This document shows positions 34,764 to 43,393 of a DNA stretch of 64,000 nt, piece after piece. Source of the DNA: Bacillota bacterium (GTDB lineage: Bacteria; Bacillota; Clostridia; Acetivibrionales; DTU013). The DNA lies in the NCBI GenBank assembly GCA_023433505.1, contig JAEZCO010000056.1:1-64000 (forward strand), in the 5' to 3' direction. Under the pieces are notes generated by a model. It did not search any database and had not been told where the DNA came from. It saw only the letters and a list, made by a program, of their open reading frames with translations. The position numbers and the translations under genes are program-made. Positions within the stretch are counted from its first letter, which is position 1, and each line of letters begins with the position of its first letter.

Positions 34764-35060
34764 TTACTGCGCATTCTGCAAATGCTGAAACTGCACTTTG
34801 CAGAGCCTTTCATACAAGCCTCCGTTATTGACCAGCTCCTCATGGAGCCCTGCTTCTGCAATCCTGCCTTCATCAAGCACCAGGATCTTGTCGGCACGCT
34901 TTATGGTGGATAGCCTGTGGGCGATGACAATGATGGTCCGGGTGCCTGCTTGGTTTGTTTTTTCAACCGGGCTTATTTTTATATCGGCAACAATCGGAAG
35001 CAGCAGAAATATTTCTGCAAATGCTGTCACAAAATCAGCTCCTTGGGTGTTATTTCTCAT
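34764..35060 (-). pseudogene. Collapsed ABC exporter (MsbA-type) remnant
   Basis: The 98-codon open frame joins an N-terminal membrane-like stretch (FVTAFAEIFLLLPIVADIK) directly to the C-terminal end of an exporter ATPase: TRTIIVIAHRLSTIKRADK (H-loop), VLDEGRIAEAG and the usual tail GGLYERLCKVQF. Walker A, signature and Walker B are missing. A full-length exporter is about 580 residues, so about 480 codons have been deleted in frame. It cannot be a working ATPase. Confidence 0.8.
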
Positions 35061-35076
35061 GGAAGGAGTTGAATCA

Positions 35077-35988
35077 ATGAATTACGCCATAGAAATTGAA
35101 AATCTGACAAAAAGCTATAAAGACTTCAAGGCTGTGGACAATCTGAGTATGCATGTCCCCGAGGGGAAAGTGTACGGATTCCTGGGGATGAACGGCGCCG
35201 GCAAGACTACCACCATTCGTATGATCACGGGCCTTATCCGCCAGGAAAGAGGCAGGATCGCCGTGTTCGGCAGGGATACGGTAAAAGACAGGGTCCGGGT
35301 TGCAAGAAGCATCGGGGCGATTGTTGAGACGCCGGGCTTTTATGAAAACCTCACCGCATGGGATAATCTTTCAATCACTACGGAATTATATGGTATAGGC
35401 AGAAAGCGGATTGACGAGGTGCTTGAAATCGTCGGTTTATCCGGCGCAGGGAGGAAGAAGGCCAAGGAATTTTCACTGGGGATGAAGCAAAGGCTCGGCA
35501 TTGCAAATGCCCTGGTGCATTCACCAAAAATGCTGATCCTTGACGAGCCCACCAATGGTCTTGATCCCGCGGGAATAAAGGACATCAGGGAATTCCTCAA
35601 GCGGCTTGCCGAGAACAGCGGTATCACCATTATGGTGTCCAGCCATATTTTAAGCGAAGTGCAGCAAGTGGCGGATTATGTAGGTATTATCAGCAAAGGC
35701 AGGCTTTTGCAGGAAATTGACATGCATACGCTGAATGCCGAAGATCAGAGCTGTCTTTTGCTCCAGGTGGACCAACCCGAAAAAGCCATGGAGGTTTTGA
35801 ACAATATGAAATTGAATTTCCAGGAGGAACTGGGAACAATAAAGGTATACTGTGACCGGGGCATGAACAGCCATATCAACAAAAATCTGGTCTCCGGCGG
35901 TATCGGTGTGTATGGGCTGTCGCCAGTGCAAAAGAATCTGGAGGATTTATTCCTGTCTATTGTCGAAGAAGGGCGGGTGAGCGCATGA
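35077..35988 (+). CDS. ABC transporter ATP-binding protein, BcrA-like
   Basis: The 303-residue ATPase has Walker A GMNGAGKTT, signature FSLGMKQRL, Walker B MLILDEPTNGLDP and SSHILSE. It belongs to the bacitracin/lantibiotic-export-like group. GGAAGGAG stands 8 nt before ATG 35077; the frame is open far upstream across the exporter remnant, but that is chance. It overlaps the permease gene by ATGA. No regulator is in the same unit, though two ECF units flank it. Confidence 0.9.
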   Translation: MNYAIEIENLTKSYKDFKAVDNLSMHVPEGKVYGFLGMNGAGKTTTIRMITGLIRQERGRIAVFGRDTVKDRVRVARSIGAIVETPGFYENLTAWDNLSITTELYGIGRKRIDEVLEIVGLSGAGRKKAKEFSLGMKQRLGIANALVHSPKMLILDEPTNGLDPAGIKDIREFLKRLAENSGITIMVSSHILSEVQQVADYVGIISKGRLLQEIDMHTLNAEDQSCLLLQVDQPEKAMEVLNNMKLNFQEELGTIKVYCDRGMNSHINKNLVSGGIGVYGLSPVQKNLEDLFLSIVEEGRVSA

Positions 35989-36725
35989 TACGGTTGATGA
36001 AATGCGAGTTTAAGAAGTTCCGGAACACCTACATCAACTCACTGTCGTTTTTAGGGATGTTGTTCCCGGTAATTCTTATTTTTGTTGCGTTTTTTGTTAA
36101 AAAGGACGACTTTATCAAGGCCGGAAGCTATGACTGGGATAATTTCAACAGGCAGCTTTCAATGTTTTTCGTATTTTTTCTGGGCCCCATCATTACTTCC
36201 TTTATCGGCGTGTTTTCGGTATATTACGAATACCAGCAGCTTACCATAAAGAATGTGCTCATGGCGCCGTTCGGCAGGATATCGGTCATACTGACGAAAA
36301 TTATATATGTTTCGGTGTTTGTATTGCTGCAATATGCGGCTGTTGCAGTTGTCAATATTCTGTCGGCCCTCGTCCTTGGCTTTGATGTGACTTTTTTAAA
36401 AGCTGCGGAGTATACCCGTCAGTTGCTGATGGCAGGATTGTCAACGATAATGCTCGTCCCGCTGATGATTTTCATCACCCTGATTTTCAAAAACTTCATC
36501 GCCCCCATGGTTGCGACAGTGGCCGGAACCCTGTCCAATGTGCTGCTGCTGAACTGGGAAAAGTCTTACCTGTCTCCCTTTGCCATCCCTGCGGACATTT
36601 CCTTTATTGTCGCAGGAAGTTCGCAAATGGATGCAAAATTGCCCATAATCAGTGCATGTGCTTATTTTGCCGCTTTTATGGCAGTGACCTTTATTTATTT
36701 CAAAAAAGCTGACCAGAGCGTATGA
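35985..36725 (+). CDS. ABC-2 type permease
   Basis: The 246-residue permease has about six membrane segments (first at about 20-38), starts at the ATGA overlap with its ATPase, and ends in a short cytoplasmic tail. The size and the loop between segments 1 and 2 fit the BcrB/MutE-like family of lantibiotic-immunity permeases. Confidence 0.88.
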   Translation: MIRLMKCEFKKFRNTYINSLSFLGMLFPVILIFVAFFVKKDDFIKAGSYDWDNFNRQLSMFFVFFLGPIITSFIGVFSVYYEYQQLTIKNVLMAPFGRISVILTKIIYVSVFVLLQYAAVAVVNILSALVLGFDVTFLKAAEYTRQLLMAGLSTIMLVPLMIFITLIFKNFIAPMVATVAGTLSNVLLLNWEKSYLSPFAIPADISFIVAGSSQMDAKLPIISACAYFAAFMAVTFIYFKKADQSV

Positions 36726-36791
36726 TCGTGTGTCACAAAACCCGCTGCTGGTGTGTTACTATTGTAGTATTGATGACAGACATCACGGGAG

Positions 36792-37319
36792 GTGGTTGAT
36801 ATAGAGTCTTTAAACAGTTTTTACGGCAAGAGAGAGGAAGACAGGCCTGTGGATTTCGATGAATTATATAAAGAACATTACAATAAAGTTTACAGGCATA
36901 TTACCTACCTGACAGGGAATATGCAGACGGCTGAGGACATTGCCCAGGAGGCCTTCGAGAAGCTGTATAAAAATCCTCCTGAGCATGCCAATGTGGCTGC
37001 CTGGCTGTTCAGGGTCGCCAATAACCTTGCCTACAACCATATAAGGGACCAGAAGACCAGGGACGCCAAAGAGCCTGCCATATCGATGGAGGCAGAGGAT
37101 AAAGTGATTTCAATTGAGGATGCGGCCATCAGAAACCAGGAAATCAGGGAAATTCGGAAGGTTTTGGCATCCCTTCCGCAACGGGACAGGATGTGCCTGC
37201 TTCTGAAATTCTCCGGCTACAAATACAGCGAAATTGCGGAAGTTATCGGCGTTGAAAAGGGTTCTGTGGGGACCATCCTGGCGAGGAGCCAGGCAAAGTT
37301 CATGGAAAAATTCATGTAA
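36792..37319 (+). CDS. ECF-type RNA polymerase sigma factor
   Basis: The sigma factor of about 175 residues has region 2 (ELYKEHYNKVYRHITYLTG ... AEDIAQEAFEKLY) and region 4 (YKYSEIAEVIGVEKGSVGTIL). The start is uncertain: GTG 36792 overlaps the GGGAGG that should serve as ribosome-binding site, so initiation may be at a non-standard codon a few triplets later. It is followed 25 nt later by its anti-sigma gene and then by an ABC-2 pair, the same plan as at 7558-10784. Confidence 0.9.
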   Translation: MVDIESLNSFYGKREEDRPVDFDELYKEHYNKVYRHITYLTGNMQTAEDIAQEAFEKLYKNPPEHANVAAWLFRVANNLAYNHIRDQKTRDAKEPAISMEAEDKVISIEDAAIRNQEIREIRKVLASLPQRDRMCLLLKFSGYKYSEIAEVIGVEKGSVGTILARSQAKFMEKFM

Positions 37320-37344
37320 GGATGGGAAAAGGAGGGATTGGAAT

Positions 37345-38469
37345 ATGAAGTGTATTGATTCGGGTACTATCCAGGCACTTATTGACGGGGAACTTGATAT
37401 ATCGGTGAAAAAGGACGTTGAAAAGCACCTGGCTGACTGTGAAAAATGCAAGGATGCATATGACGGCTTAAAGAGAAACGATGACTTCGCCTTTGGCAAA
37501 CTCACGGCGTACAGGGAGTTTTGCCAGGAAATCCCGGCGGCCGGAGGTAAGGATTCTGCCGGCATGAATAACAAGGAGCACAAAGTCCCGGGAACCGGTA
37601 CCGGAGTTCAGGCAAGAAAGAAGAAGGCGAAAGGATCTATGTTCAAATATAGAAAAATTGCGGCAGTTGCATGTATCGCTGCGTTTTTAACCTTATGCGC
37701 CACAGTGCAGCCAGTCAAGGCCTTTATCTCCGATGCATTGAGCATATTCAGGGTAGAAGGCGTAAAGGGCTTCGGGATCTCCTTCGCCGACATGGAGGAA
37801 ATACGGCAAAAACTGGAACAAGGAGAGGGCGAAATAGATATTGACAGTGTCGGCAGCATACAAAGACAAGGCTTCGAGGGCCGGACGGTATCCATGAAGG
37901 ACATCAAGAATGCGGCAGATTTCCCCGTGCTGCTTCCCCCGGAGGTGGAAGACGGCGGTATTGATATCAGGATTACGGAACCGGGGCAGATTTCCTTTAC
38001 AATGAAGGTCGGCAACGTGAATGAAGCGTTAAAATCCTTCGGAGCGCAAAAATTGCTTCCGTCAAACCTGGATGGCAAGACGTTTACAGCTGGTTTTGCA
38101 TCTGAGGTGAATTATACGTATAATGAAAACGGAAGCCTTTATCATATAAGCCAGACAAGAGCACCGGAGCTCACGGTCCCTTCGGATGTAAATGTGGAGG
38201 AGGTGTATGACTGTCTGGTAGATCTGCCCATTTTGCCTCAGGAAGTGCAGCAGCGGCTGAAGTCCATAAAGGATTGGAAAGACACCATCTATTTGCCGGT
38301 GATTAACGCAGAACCGCAAGAAGTAAGCATTAACGGAGCCGGAGGCTTTATAGCCGGGTCGGAGCAAGGCGGATGGATCGTAGCCTGGTATAACGGCGGA
38401 GTCATCTACAGGATCGACGGCAATGCCGGGAGGGAAGACATTCTCCGGCTTGCGGAAAGTATGAGGTAA
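37345..38469 (+). CDS. Membrane anti-sigma factor with zinc-finger head
   Basis: The product of about 374 residues has a zf-HC2 head (Cys3, His27-LADCEKCKDAYDGL), a basic linker, one membrane segment (about 106-124, IAAVACIAAFLTLCATV) and an outside region of about 245 residues containing a DUF4367-like C-terminal half (WIVAWYNGGVIYRIDGNA). AAGGAGGG precedes ATG 37345. It should bind the sigma factor encoded upstream. The outside domain is the likely signal receiver. Confidence 0.85.
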   Translation: MKCIDSGTIQALIDGELDISVKKDVEKHLADCEKCKDAYDGLKRNDDFAFGKLTAYREFCQEIPAAGGKDSAGMNNKEHKVPGTGTGVQARKKKAKGSMFKYRKIAAVACIAAFLTLCATVQPVKAFISDALSIFRVEGVKGFGISFADMEEIRQKLEQGEGEIDIDSVGSIQRQGFEGRTVSMKDIKNAADFPVLLPPEVEDGGIDIRITEPGQISFTMKVGNVNEALKSFGAQKLLPSNLDGKTFTAGFASEVNYTYNENGSLYHISQTRAPELTVPSDVNVEEVYDCLVDLPILPQEVQQRLKSIKDWKDTIYLPVINAEPQEVSINGAGGFIAGSEQGGWIVAWYNGGVIYRIDGNAGREDILRLAESMR

Positions 38470-38483
38470 ATAAAAAGGATACT

Positions 38484-39389
38484 ATGGCGGTAGTTGAAAC
38501 GCATGCGCTTACAAAAATGTACGGAGACAAAACCGGCTGCAGGGATGTGACGATAACCTGCAGGAAGGGGGAGATATTCGGCTTCCTGGGGCCTAACGGC
38601 GCAGGGAAAAGCACCTTTGTCAAAATGCTGACAGGCTTGCTTTTTCCAACCTCCGGAGAGGCTTACATCCTTGGCAGGCCTGTGGGGGAGGTAGCAGTCC
38701 GGCAAAAGATGGGATATCTGCCGGAGAATTTTAAATTTCAGGAATGGATGACAGGAGAGGACCTCCTGTCTTTTCATGCTTCCTTGTACAAGCTGGAGAA
38801 AAAGGCTTGCCGCCGGAGGATGGGGGAAGTCCTTGAAGTCACCGGGCTGAAAGGCAGCGAGAAATACAAGATCGGGACTTACAGCAAGGGGATGCAGCAG
38901 AGAATCGGAATTGCCAGCGCACTGCTTTCGGATCCGGAGGTGCTGTTTCTTGACGAACCTACTTCCGCCCTGGACCCCGTGGGCAGGAAGGAGGTCCGTG
39001 ACATCATGCTCCGGCTGAGGGATTGCGGAAAAACCATATTTTTAAACAGCCATCTGCTCGGCGAGGTGGAAACCGTATGCGACAGCATAGCCATCATCAA
39101 GAACGGCAGTATAATCCGGCATGGCAGTATGGACGAGATCCTGGAAGGAAAAAACCGGCTGGAGATAACCGCCAAAAACTTAACACCTGCCATAGTGGCG
39201 GCACTCAGGAGAATCGATCCGGAGCTGGTTTGTAAGGGCGAAAACCTCCAAATGAGTGCAGGCTGCAAGGAGGATATACCCGCCATCGCCAGACTGCTCG
39301 TTGAAAACGGATGCAGCATCTATGAGCTTGTTTCCAGGCGGGAGAGCCTTGAAAACCTGTTTATAAACATCATAAGGGGGGATGCCTGA
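38484..39389 (+). CDS. ABC transporter ATP-binding protein
   Basis: The 301-residue ATPase has Walker A GPNGAGKST, signature YSKGMQQRI, Walker B VLFLDEPTSALDP and NSHLLGE. It starts 14 nt after the anti-sigma gene and abuts the permease gene, so it is part of the sigma operon. The Lys in the signature (SKGMQQR) is normal for NosF/NatA-like ATPases of ABC-2 systems. Confidence 0.9.
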   Translation: MAVVETHALTKMYGDKTGCRDVTITCRKGEIFGFLGPNGAGKSTFVKMLTGLLFPTSGEAYILGRPVGEVAVRQKMGYLPENFKFQEWMTGEDLLSFHASLYKLEKKACRRRMGEVLEVTGLKGSEKYKIGTYSKGMQQRIGIASALLSDPEVLFLDEPTSALDPVGRKEVRDIMLRLRDCGKTIFLNSHLLGEVETVCDSIAIIKNGSIIRHGSMDEILEGKNRLEITAKNLTPAIVAALRRIDPELVCKGENLQMSAGCKEDIPAIARLLVENGCSIYELVSRRESLENLFINIIRGDA

Positions 39390-40244
39390 ATGCTTGCAAT
39401 AGCGCTTTCTTCCTTCAAAGAGGCGGTCCGCAAGAAGGTCGTTTTAATTATAGGTATTCTTACCGTTTTTTATCTCATCCTGTTCTGCATCATAATCAAT
39501 TATGCAATGTCAGAGATGAGAAATGCGGATGAAAATAATTGGGTGATTGCAAAAAACCTGTCAGGATTTATTTCCATCATCGGCTTCTATTTCTCCAGCA
39601 TGATCGTAGCTTTTGTCACAATCATGGCATCCGTGGGGGCAATATCTGCCGATATTGAAAGCGGTATAATACACGCGGTGATTTCAAAACCCATAAAGAG
39701 AATGGAATATGTTCTTGGCAAGTATTTGGGGATCGCGGTCATGGCTATGGGATACTCCGCGTTTCTTTATGTTTTTCTGGTGGTGATTAATTTTACTTTT
39801 AACATCCCTCCGCTGAATACAATCAGTCCCATAAATTTTGTAAAGGGTCTGGCCCTGTTCTGTTTCGAGCCGTTGGCCCTGCTTTCCCTCTGCCTTTTCG
39901 GCAGTGTCTGCTGGAAAACCATGAATAACGGAATCATCGTCATCGGCATCTATATTTTAGGGACCATCGGCGGGATGATGGAGCAGATCGGGTTTGTCGC
40001 AAAGCTGGAAGCGCTTGTGAAATGGGGCATTGTCATTAGCTTTTTCTCTCCCTTTGAGTCCATTTACAGGACGATGATGTCCGTTGTTTACGCTTCAATG
40101 AGTTTTGTCGGAACTGAGTTTGCCGGACCTTTCTTCCTATCCCGGAATGTTCCCAGCAGATGGATGACGGCATACTCTCTGGTCTTTTGCGCAGGGCTTG
40201 TTGCGCTGGCTGTGAGGAAATTCGGGCGAAAGGATATCGGGTAG
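39390..40244 (+). CDS. ABC-2 type permease (NosY-like)
   Basis: The 284-residue permease has about six membrane segments, with the cytoplasmic block ISADIESGIIHAVISKPIKRMEYVLGKYLG after the second, typical of the ABC-2/NosY family (PF12679 type). The start codon directly follows the ATPase stop codon. Function beyond export or membrane remodelling is not readable. Confidence 0.87.
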   Translation: MLAIALSSFKEAVRKKVVLIIGILTVFYLILFCIIINYAMSEMRNADENNWVIAKNLSGFISIIGFYFSSMIVAFVTIMASVGAISADIESGIIHAVISKPIKRMEYVLGKYLGIAVMAMGYSAFLYVFLVVINFTFNIPPLNTISPINFVKGLALFCFEPLALLSLCLFGSVCWKTMNNGIIVIGIYILGTIGGMMEQIGFVAKLEALVKWGIVISFFSPFESIYRTMMSVVYASMSFVGTEFAGPFFLSRNVPSRWMTAYSLVFCAGLVALAVRKFGRKDIG

Positions 40245-40285
40245 AGCGGGAACCCGTCATGAATTTATCCCCTGGCGTATTTTTA

Positions 40286-40314
40286 TTTAAATAATCCGCC
40301 GGATGGTGTATAAT
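40286..40314 (+). promoter_or_regulatory. Probable promoter of the SLH gene
   Basis: TTTAAA (40286-40291) and TATAAT (40309-40314) are 17 nt apart, 40 bp before the start codon. Confidence 0.5.
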
Positions 40315-40353
40315 AAGGGTAGCTGAAGGTTTGGTAAAATTGGAGTGTTCCGC

Positions 40354-41499
40354 ATGAAGAGTAAAAAATTTGCAGCTATCCTGGCGGTAGCCTTGAGCTT
40401 ATGGATGATTTTCTTTCCGTTGCCAAAGGTTCTTGCATTGCCGGTACCGTCGGCGCAAGAGCCACAGAAGGTTGAAGACCCGGCAGCCTTGATCAGTCAC
40501 GCGCCGGTTTTAAAATCGGTGGGATTGAAAAAGCAGCCGGATAATAAATTTTATCTCTATTTTCTCGTGGGTCAGGCCCATGAGGAGGTCCGTTTTCTTA
40601 ACACCCTGTCCGACGGCGGAGTCATGATTGAAGTATGGCTGAGGACCGGAAACAAAGGCTGGGTCAAATGTTACAAGGGCGGCTTTGCCGAAGCGGCCTT
40701 CCTTACGGCAGACGCCGAAGCCTATCTTGGGGAAATAGACAGCTCCGCTCCGGTATCCTACGATATTGCGTTTATCTATTCCTTTGACAATGCATCCTAT
40801 CCTCCGGCAGAAAAAACCGGATTGATTCAGAGCCCACTCTCCAATATCATTACAAAAAATACGGCCCTTTACTCCAGGGTAACCGACTGGGCGGAGCCGG
40901 AGCTGGAAGCCGCTGAAAAATATGGTCTGATTCCCGCGTCATTAAGGGGAGAGGATATGACGAAATCCATTACACGGGAGGAATTTGCAGAGCTGGCGGT
41001 CTGTCTGTATGAGATAGCCAGCGGTACCACTGCCGCTGCCGCTTCGCCAAATCCCTTCACAGACTCGGCAAACCCGGAGGTGCTGAAGGCAAAGAAGCTT
41101 GGCATCACTGAGGGCACTTCTGCCTCAACCTTTTCACCCGATGAGGCCGTCAACAGAGAGCAGGCCGCTGCGATGCTGGGCAGGACGGCAAGGCTGGTAG
41201 CCCCCAATGCCGGCTTCTCAACCGATGACGCCCCTGTGTTCAGCGACAGGAGCCAGATTTCCCAATGGGCGCTGGAGCACGTATTGTTCATGGGCAAAAT
41301 CGGAGTTATCAAAGGGAACAATGGAAAATTTATGCCCAGGGCCGTTACCGATGCACAGAAAAAATCGGGCTATGCGGCAGCCACCCGCGAAGAGGCTGTT
41401 TCAATGGGCGTGCGTTTATATGAGTGGTATGTGAATGAAACAAAGAAAAACAGCAACGTCCCGGCAAGCATCGGTGACGCCAATGAGCTTGACCGTTAA
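40354..41499 (+). CDS. Secreted S-layer-homology protein
   Basis: The 381-residue exported protein (signal peptide to about residue 30) has an unrecognised beta-rich N-terminal domain (about 40-170) and three C-terminal S-layer-homology units, of which the second (DSANPEVLKAKKLGITEG ... FSPDEAVNREQAAAML) is clearest and the others are degenerate. SLH units bind pyruvylated secondary wall polymers, so it should sit on the cell surface. ATG 40354 has TGGAG 8 nt upstream. Two more SLH proteins follow. Confidence 0.85.
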   Translation: MKSKKFAAILAVALSLWMIFFPLPKVLALPVPSAQEPQKVEDPAALISHAPVLKSVGLKKQPDNKFYLYFLVGQAHEEVRFLNTLSDGGVMIEVWLRTGNKGWVKCYKGGFAEAAFLTADAEAYLGEIDSSAPVSYDIAFIYSFDNASYPPAEKTGLIQSPLSNIITKNTALYSRVTDWAEPELEAAEKYGLIPASLRGEDMTKSITREEFAELAVCLYEIASGTTAAAASPNPFTDSANPEVLKAKKLGITEGTSASTFSPDEAVNREQAAAMLGRTARLVAPNAGFSTDDAPVFSDRSQISQWALEHVLFMGKIGVIKGNNGKFMPRAVTDAQKKSGYAAATREEAVSMGVRLYEWYVNETKKNSNVPASIGDANELDR

Positions 41500-41661
41500 G
41501 GCCCTTGTATAGCAATTCACCGGAGCATTTCCCGGATCACCGGCATATCCGACGCTTGAACGTAAGCATGACCTATCTTGCCAGTCATACCATTATTTTC
41601 AGTTGTTTTAGTTTACATAATTACTTAGTATAGAAGTAGTATGTAAGGGAGGATAAGACAA

Positions 41662-43380
41662 TTGAAATTACCGGGGGTTAAAAAATCGTCTCGTTTTCTA
41701 TTTTTTTGTTTGGTTATTTTTTCTTTGCTGGGCACTGTTCCAGCTTTTGCGGGGAATATAAAAATAAATGACCTCGACCGGTGCTCCGGTTATTCCAGGG
41801 AGGCTATTGCAGGGCTGTTTGAAAAAGGCGTCCTTACGGGCGACAGCAGCGGCAATTTCAACCCGGGAGAAAATATTACCAGAGGCCAAATGGCAGCGAT
41901 GCTTGTGAGGATGCTGAAGCTTGATACGGCAAGTCTTCCGGACAAGCCTGCCTTTAAGGATGTTCCGTCCGGACATTGGGCTTTTCCATATGTGGAGGCA
42001 GCATACCGCAAAGGGATTATCAACGGGTTACCCGGCGGTACATTCGGCGTTGATGCTCCATGCACACGTGAGGAAATGACGGTAATGTTTGTCCGGGCGA
42101 TGGGAATTCCGGAGAATGAGCTGAAGCAATATGCCGGAACCGATAAGCTAAACAGTCTGGACGATGCGGACAAGCTTTCCAACTGGTCAAGGGATTCCGT
42201 GGGTCTGGCACTTTCTGCCGGCCTGATGAAGGGGACAAGCCCCGGCACATTCAGTCCGGATGAATATGCAAAGAGAGAGCAGGCGGCTGTTCTGGCGGAC
42301 AGGGTTTTGACAGCCGATTTTACTGTAAAGACTCCGGCATCTAACTCCGGGAATCTGACAATGAAAGAGATCGCCGCTCTTGAGGAAAGTGTGGTCCTGA
42401 TCAAAACCTATGACAAGGATGGCAATCCTCTGGCCCAGGGCAGCGGCTTTGCCGTTGCAAAGGGCTTGTTTTTTACAAATTACCATGTGCTGGAAGGCGC
42501 ATACAAGTATATCATTACCGATGACGAAGAAAAGGAGCATGAGGTCCAGGGCATCGTAAAATATGATGAAGACCTGGACCTGGCAGTAATAAAGACGAAG
42601 GAGCCCCTGGATATCAAGCCTTTGGAAATGGGATCAGGGCGTTCCCTGGCGGTTGGCGACGATATTGCCGCCATCGGCAGTCCCCAGGGCCTGCAAAATT
42701 CCATCTCCCAGGGGAAGGTCAACGGTTTCCAGGATGTCAGCGAAAATGATAGCGATAAGGTCCATGTGATCGAAGTTTCTGCGGATATCACACACGGAAG
42801 CTCCGGAGGGCCCCTCTTCGATATGAAGGGGAAGGTTGTAGGAATTGTCACTGCCATGTCGGAGGATGGCGTCCAGAAATATGCCATCGACATCGACCAT
42901 GCAAAAGCCTGGATAGACGAGCTTAAGGCAAAGCCCTTCGACAGCCTGAAGGTGCTTGACATGTACAGCGTGATTGAAGCGTATTGGAAGGTTCTTGACG
43001 ATGAAGTGAAGGAGACGGTGTATGAGTCCTTTCAAGCCATGGAGGATGAGGATGTAGAAGCTTACATGGCAACCATCCACAAGCTGAATCCGGCATACAG
43101 CACCATAAGGGAAACCTATGGAAAATTGTTCTCCATTTATGATTTCGACTACACCGTGCAGAATATAAAAATTGTGGCGAAAGATTCCTCTGAGTTTACC
43201 CTGCAAGTGACATATACGGTACAACGGACAGGGAAGAAGGAGAGCGTTTTAATAGGCGCCAACGGATACTATAAGCTGGCTCTGCAGCAGGATCGCTGGA
43301 AAATATTCTACGCCGCCGAAAATATTTATTTTCCCGAAGGCGGCTCACTGACCGGGGCGGATTTGATAAGTGAAGAATAG
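41662..43380 (+). CDS. SLH-anchored trypsin-like (HtrA-type) serine protease
   Basis: The 572-residue protein has a signal peptide (to about AFA-GN, residue 30), three S-layer-homology units (about 35-220) and a trypsin/HtrA fold. The full triad is visible: His275 (TNYHVLEG), Asp306 (LDLAVIK) and Ser381 (HGSSGGPLFD). No PDZ domain follows; instead there is a tail of about 150 residues with a nuclear-transport-factor-like look (ESFQAMEDEDVEAYMATI ... QDRWKIFYA). TTG start with GGGAGG 8 nt upstream. A surface protease held to the wall by SLH is expected to process or degrade exported proteins. Its neighbour is a paralogue with a broken triad. Confidence 0.9.
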   Translation: MKLPGVKKSSRFLFFCLVIFSLLGTVPAFAGNIKINDLDRCSGYSREAIAGLFEKGVLTGDSSGNFNPGENITRGQMAAMLVRMLKLDTASLPDKPAFKDVPSGHWAFPYVEAAYRKGIINGLPGGTFGVDAPCTREEMTVMFVRAMGIPENELKQYAGTDKLNSLDDADKLSNWSRDSVGLALSAGLMKGTSPGTFSPDEYAKREQAAVLADRVLTADFTVKTPASNSGNLTMKEIAALEESVVLIKTYDKDGNPLAQGSGFAVAKGLFFTNYHVLEGAYKYIITDDEEKEHEVQGIVKYDEDLDLAVIKTKEPLDIKPLEMGSGRSLAVGDDIAAIGSPQGLQNSISQGKVNGFQDVSENDSDKVHVIEVSADITHGSSGGPLFDMKGKVVGIVTAMSEDGVQKYAIDIDHAKAWIDELKAKPFDSLKVLDMYSVIEAYWKVLDDEVKETVYESFQAMEDEDVEAYMATIHKLNPAYSTIRETYGKLFSIYDFDYTVQNIKIVAKDSSEFTLQVTYTVQRTGKKESVLIGANGYYKLALQQDRWKIFYAAENIYFPEGGSLTGADLISEE

Positions 43381-43393
43381 AAAGAGGATAAGA

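Noticed and set aside
34798..35076. N-terminal extension of the ABC ATPase at 35077.
   Set aside because: It is antisense to the exporter remnant and precedes the proper ribosome-binding site.
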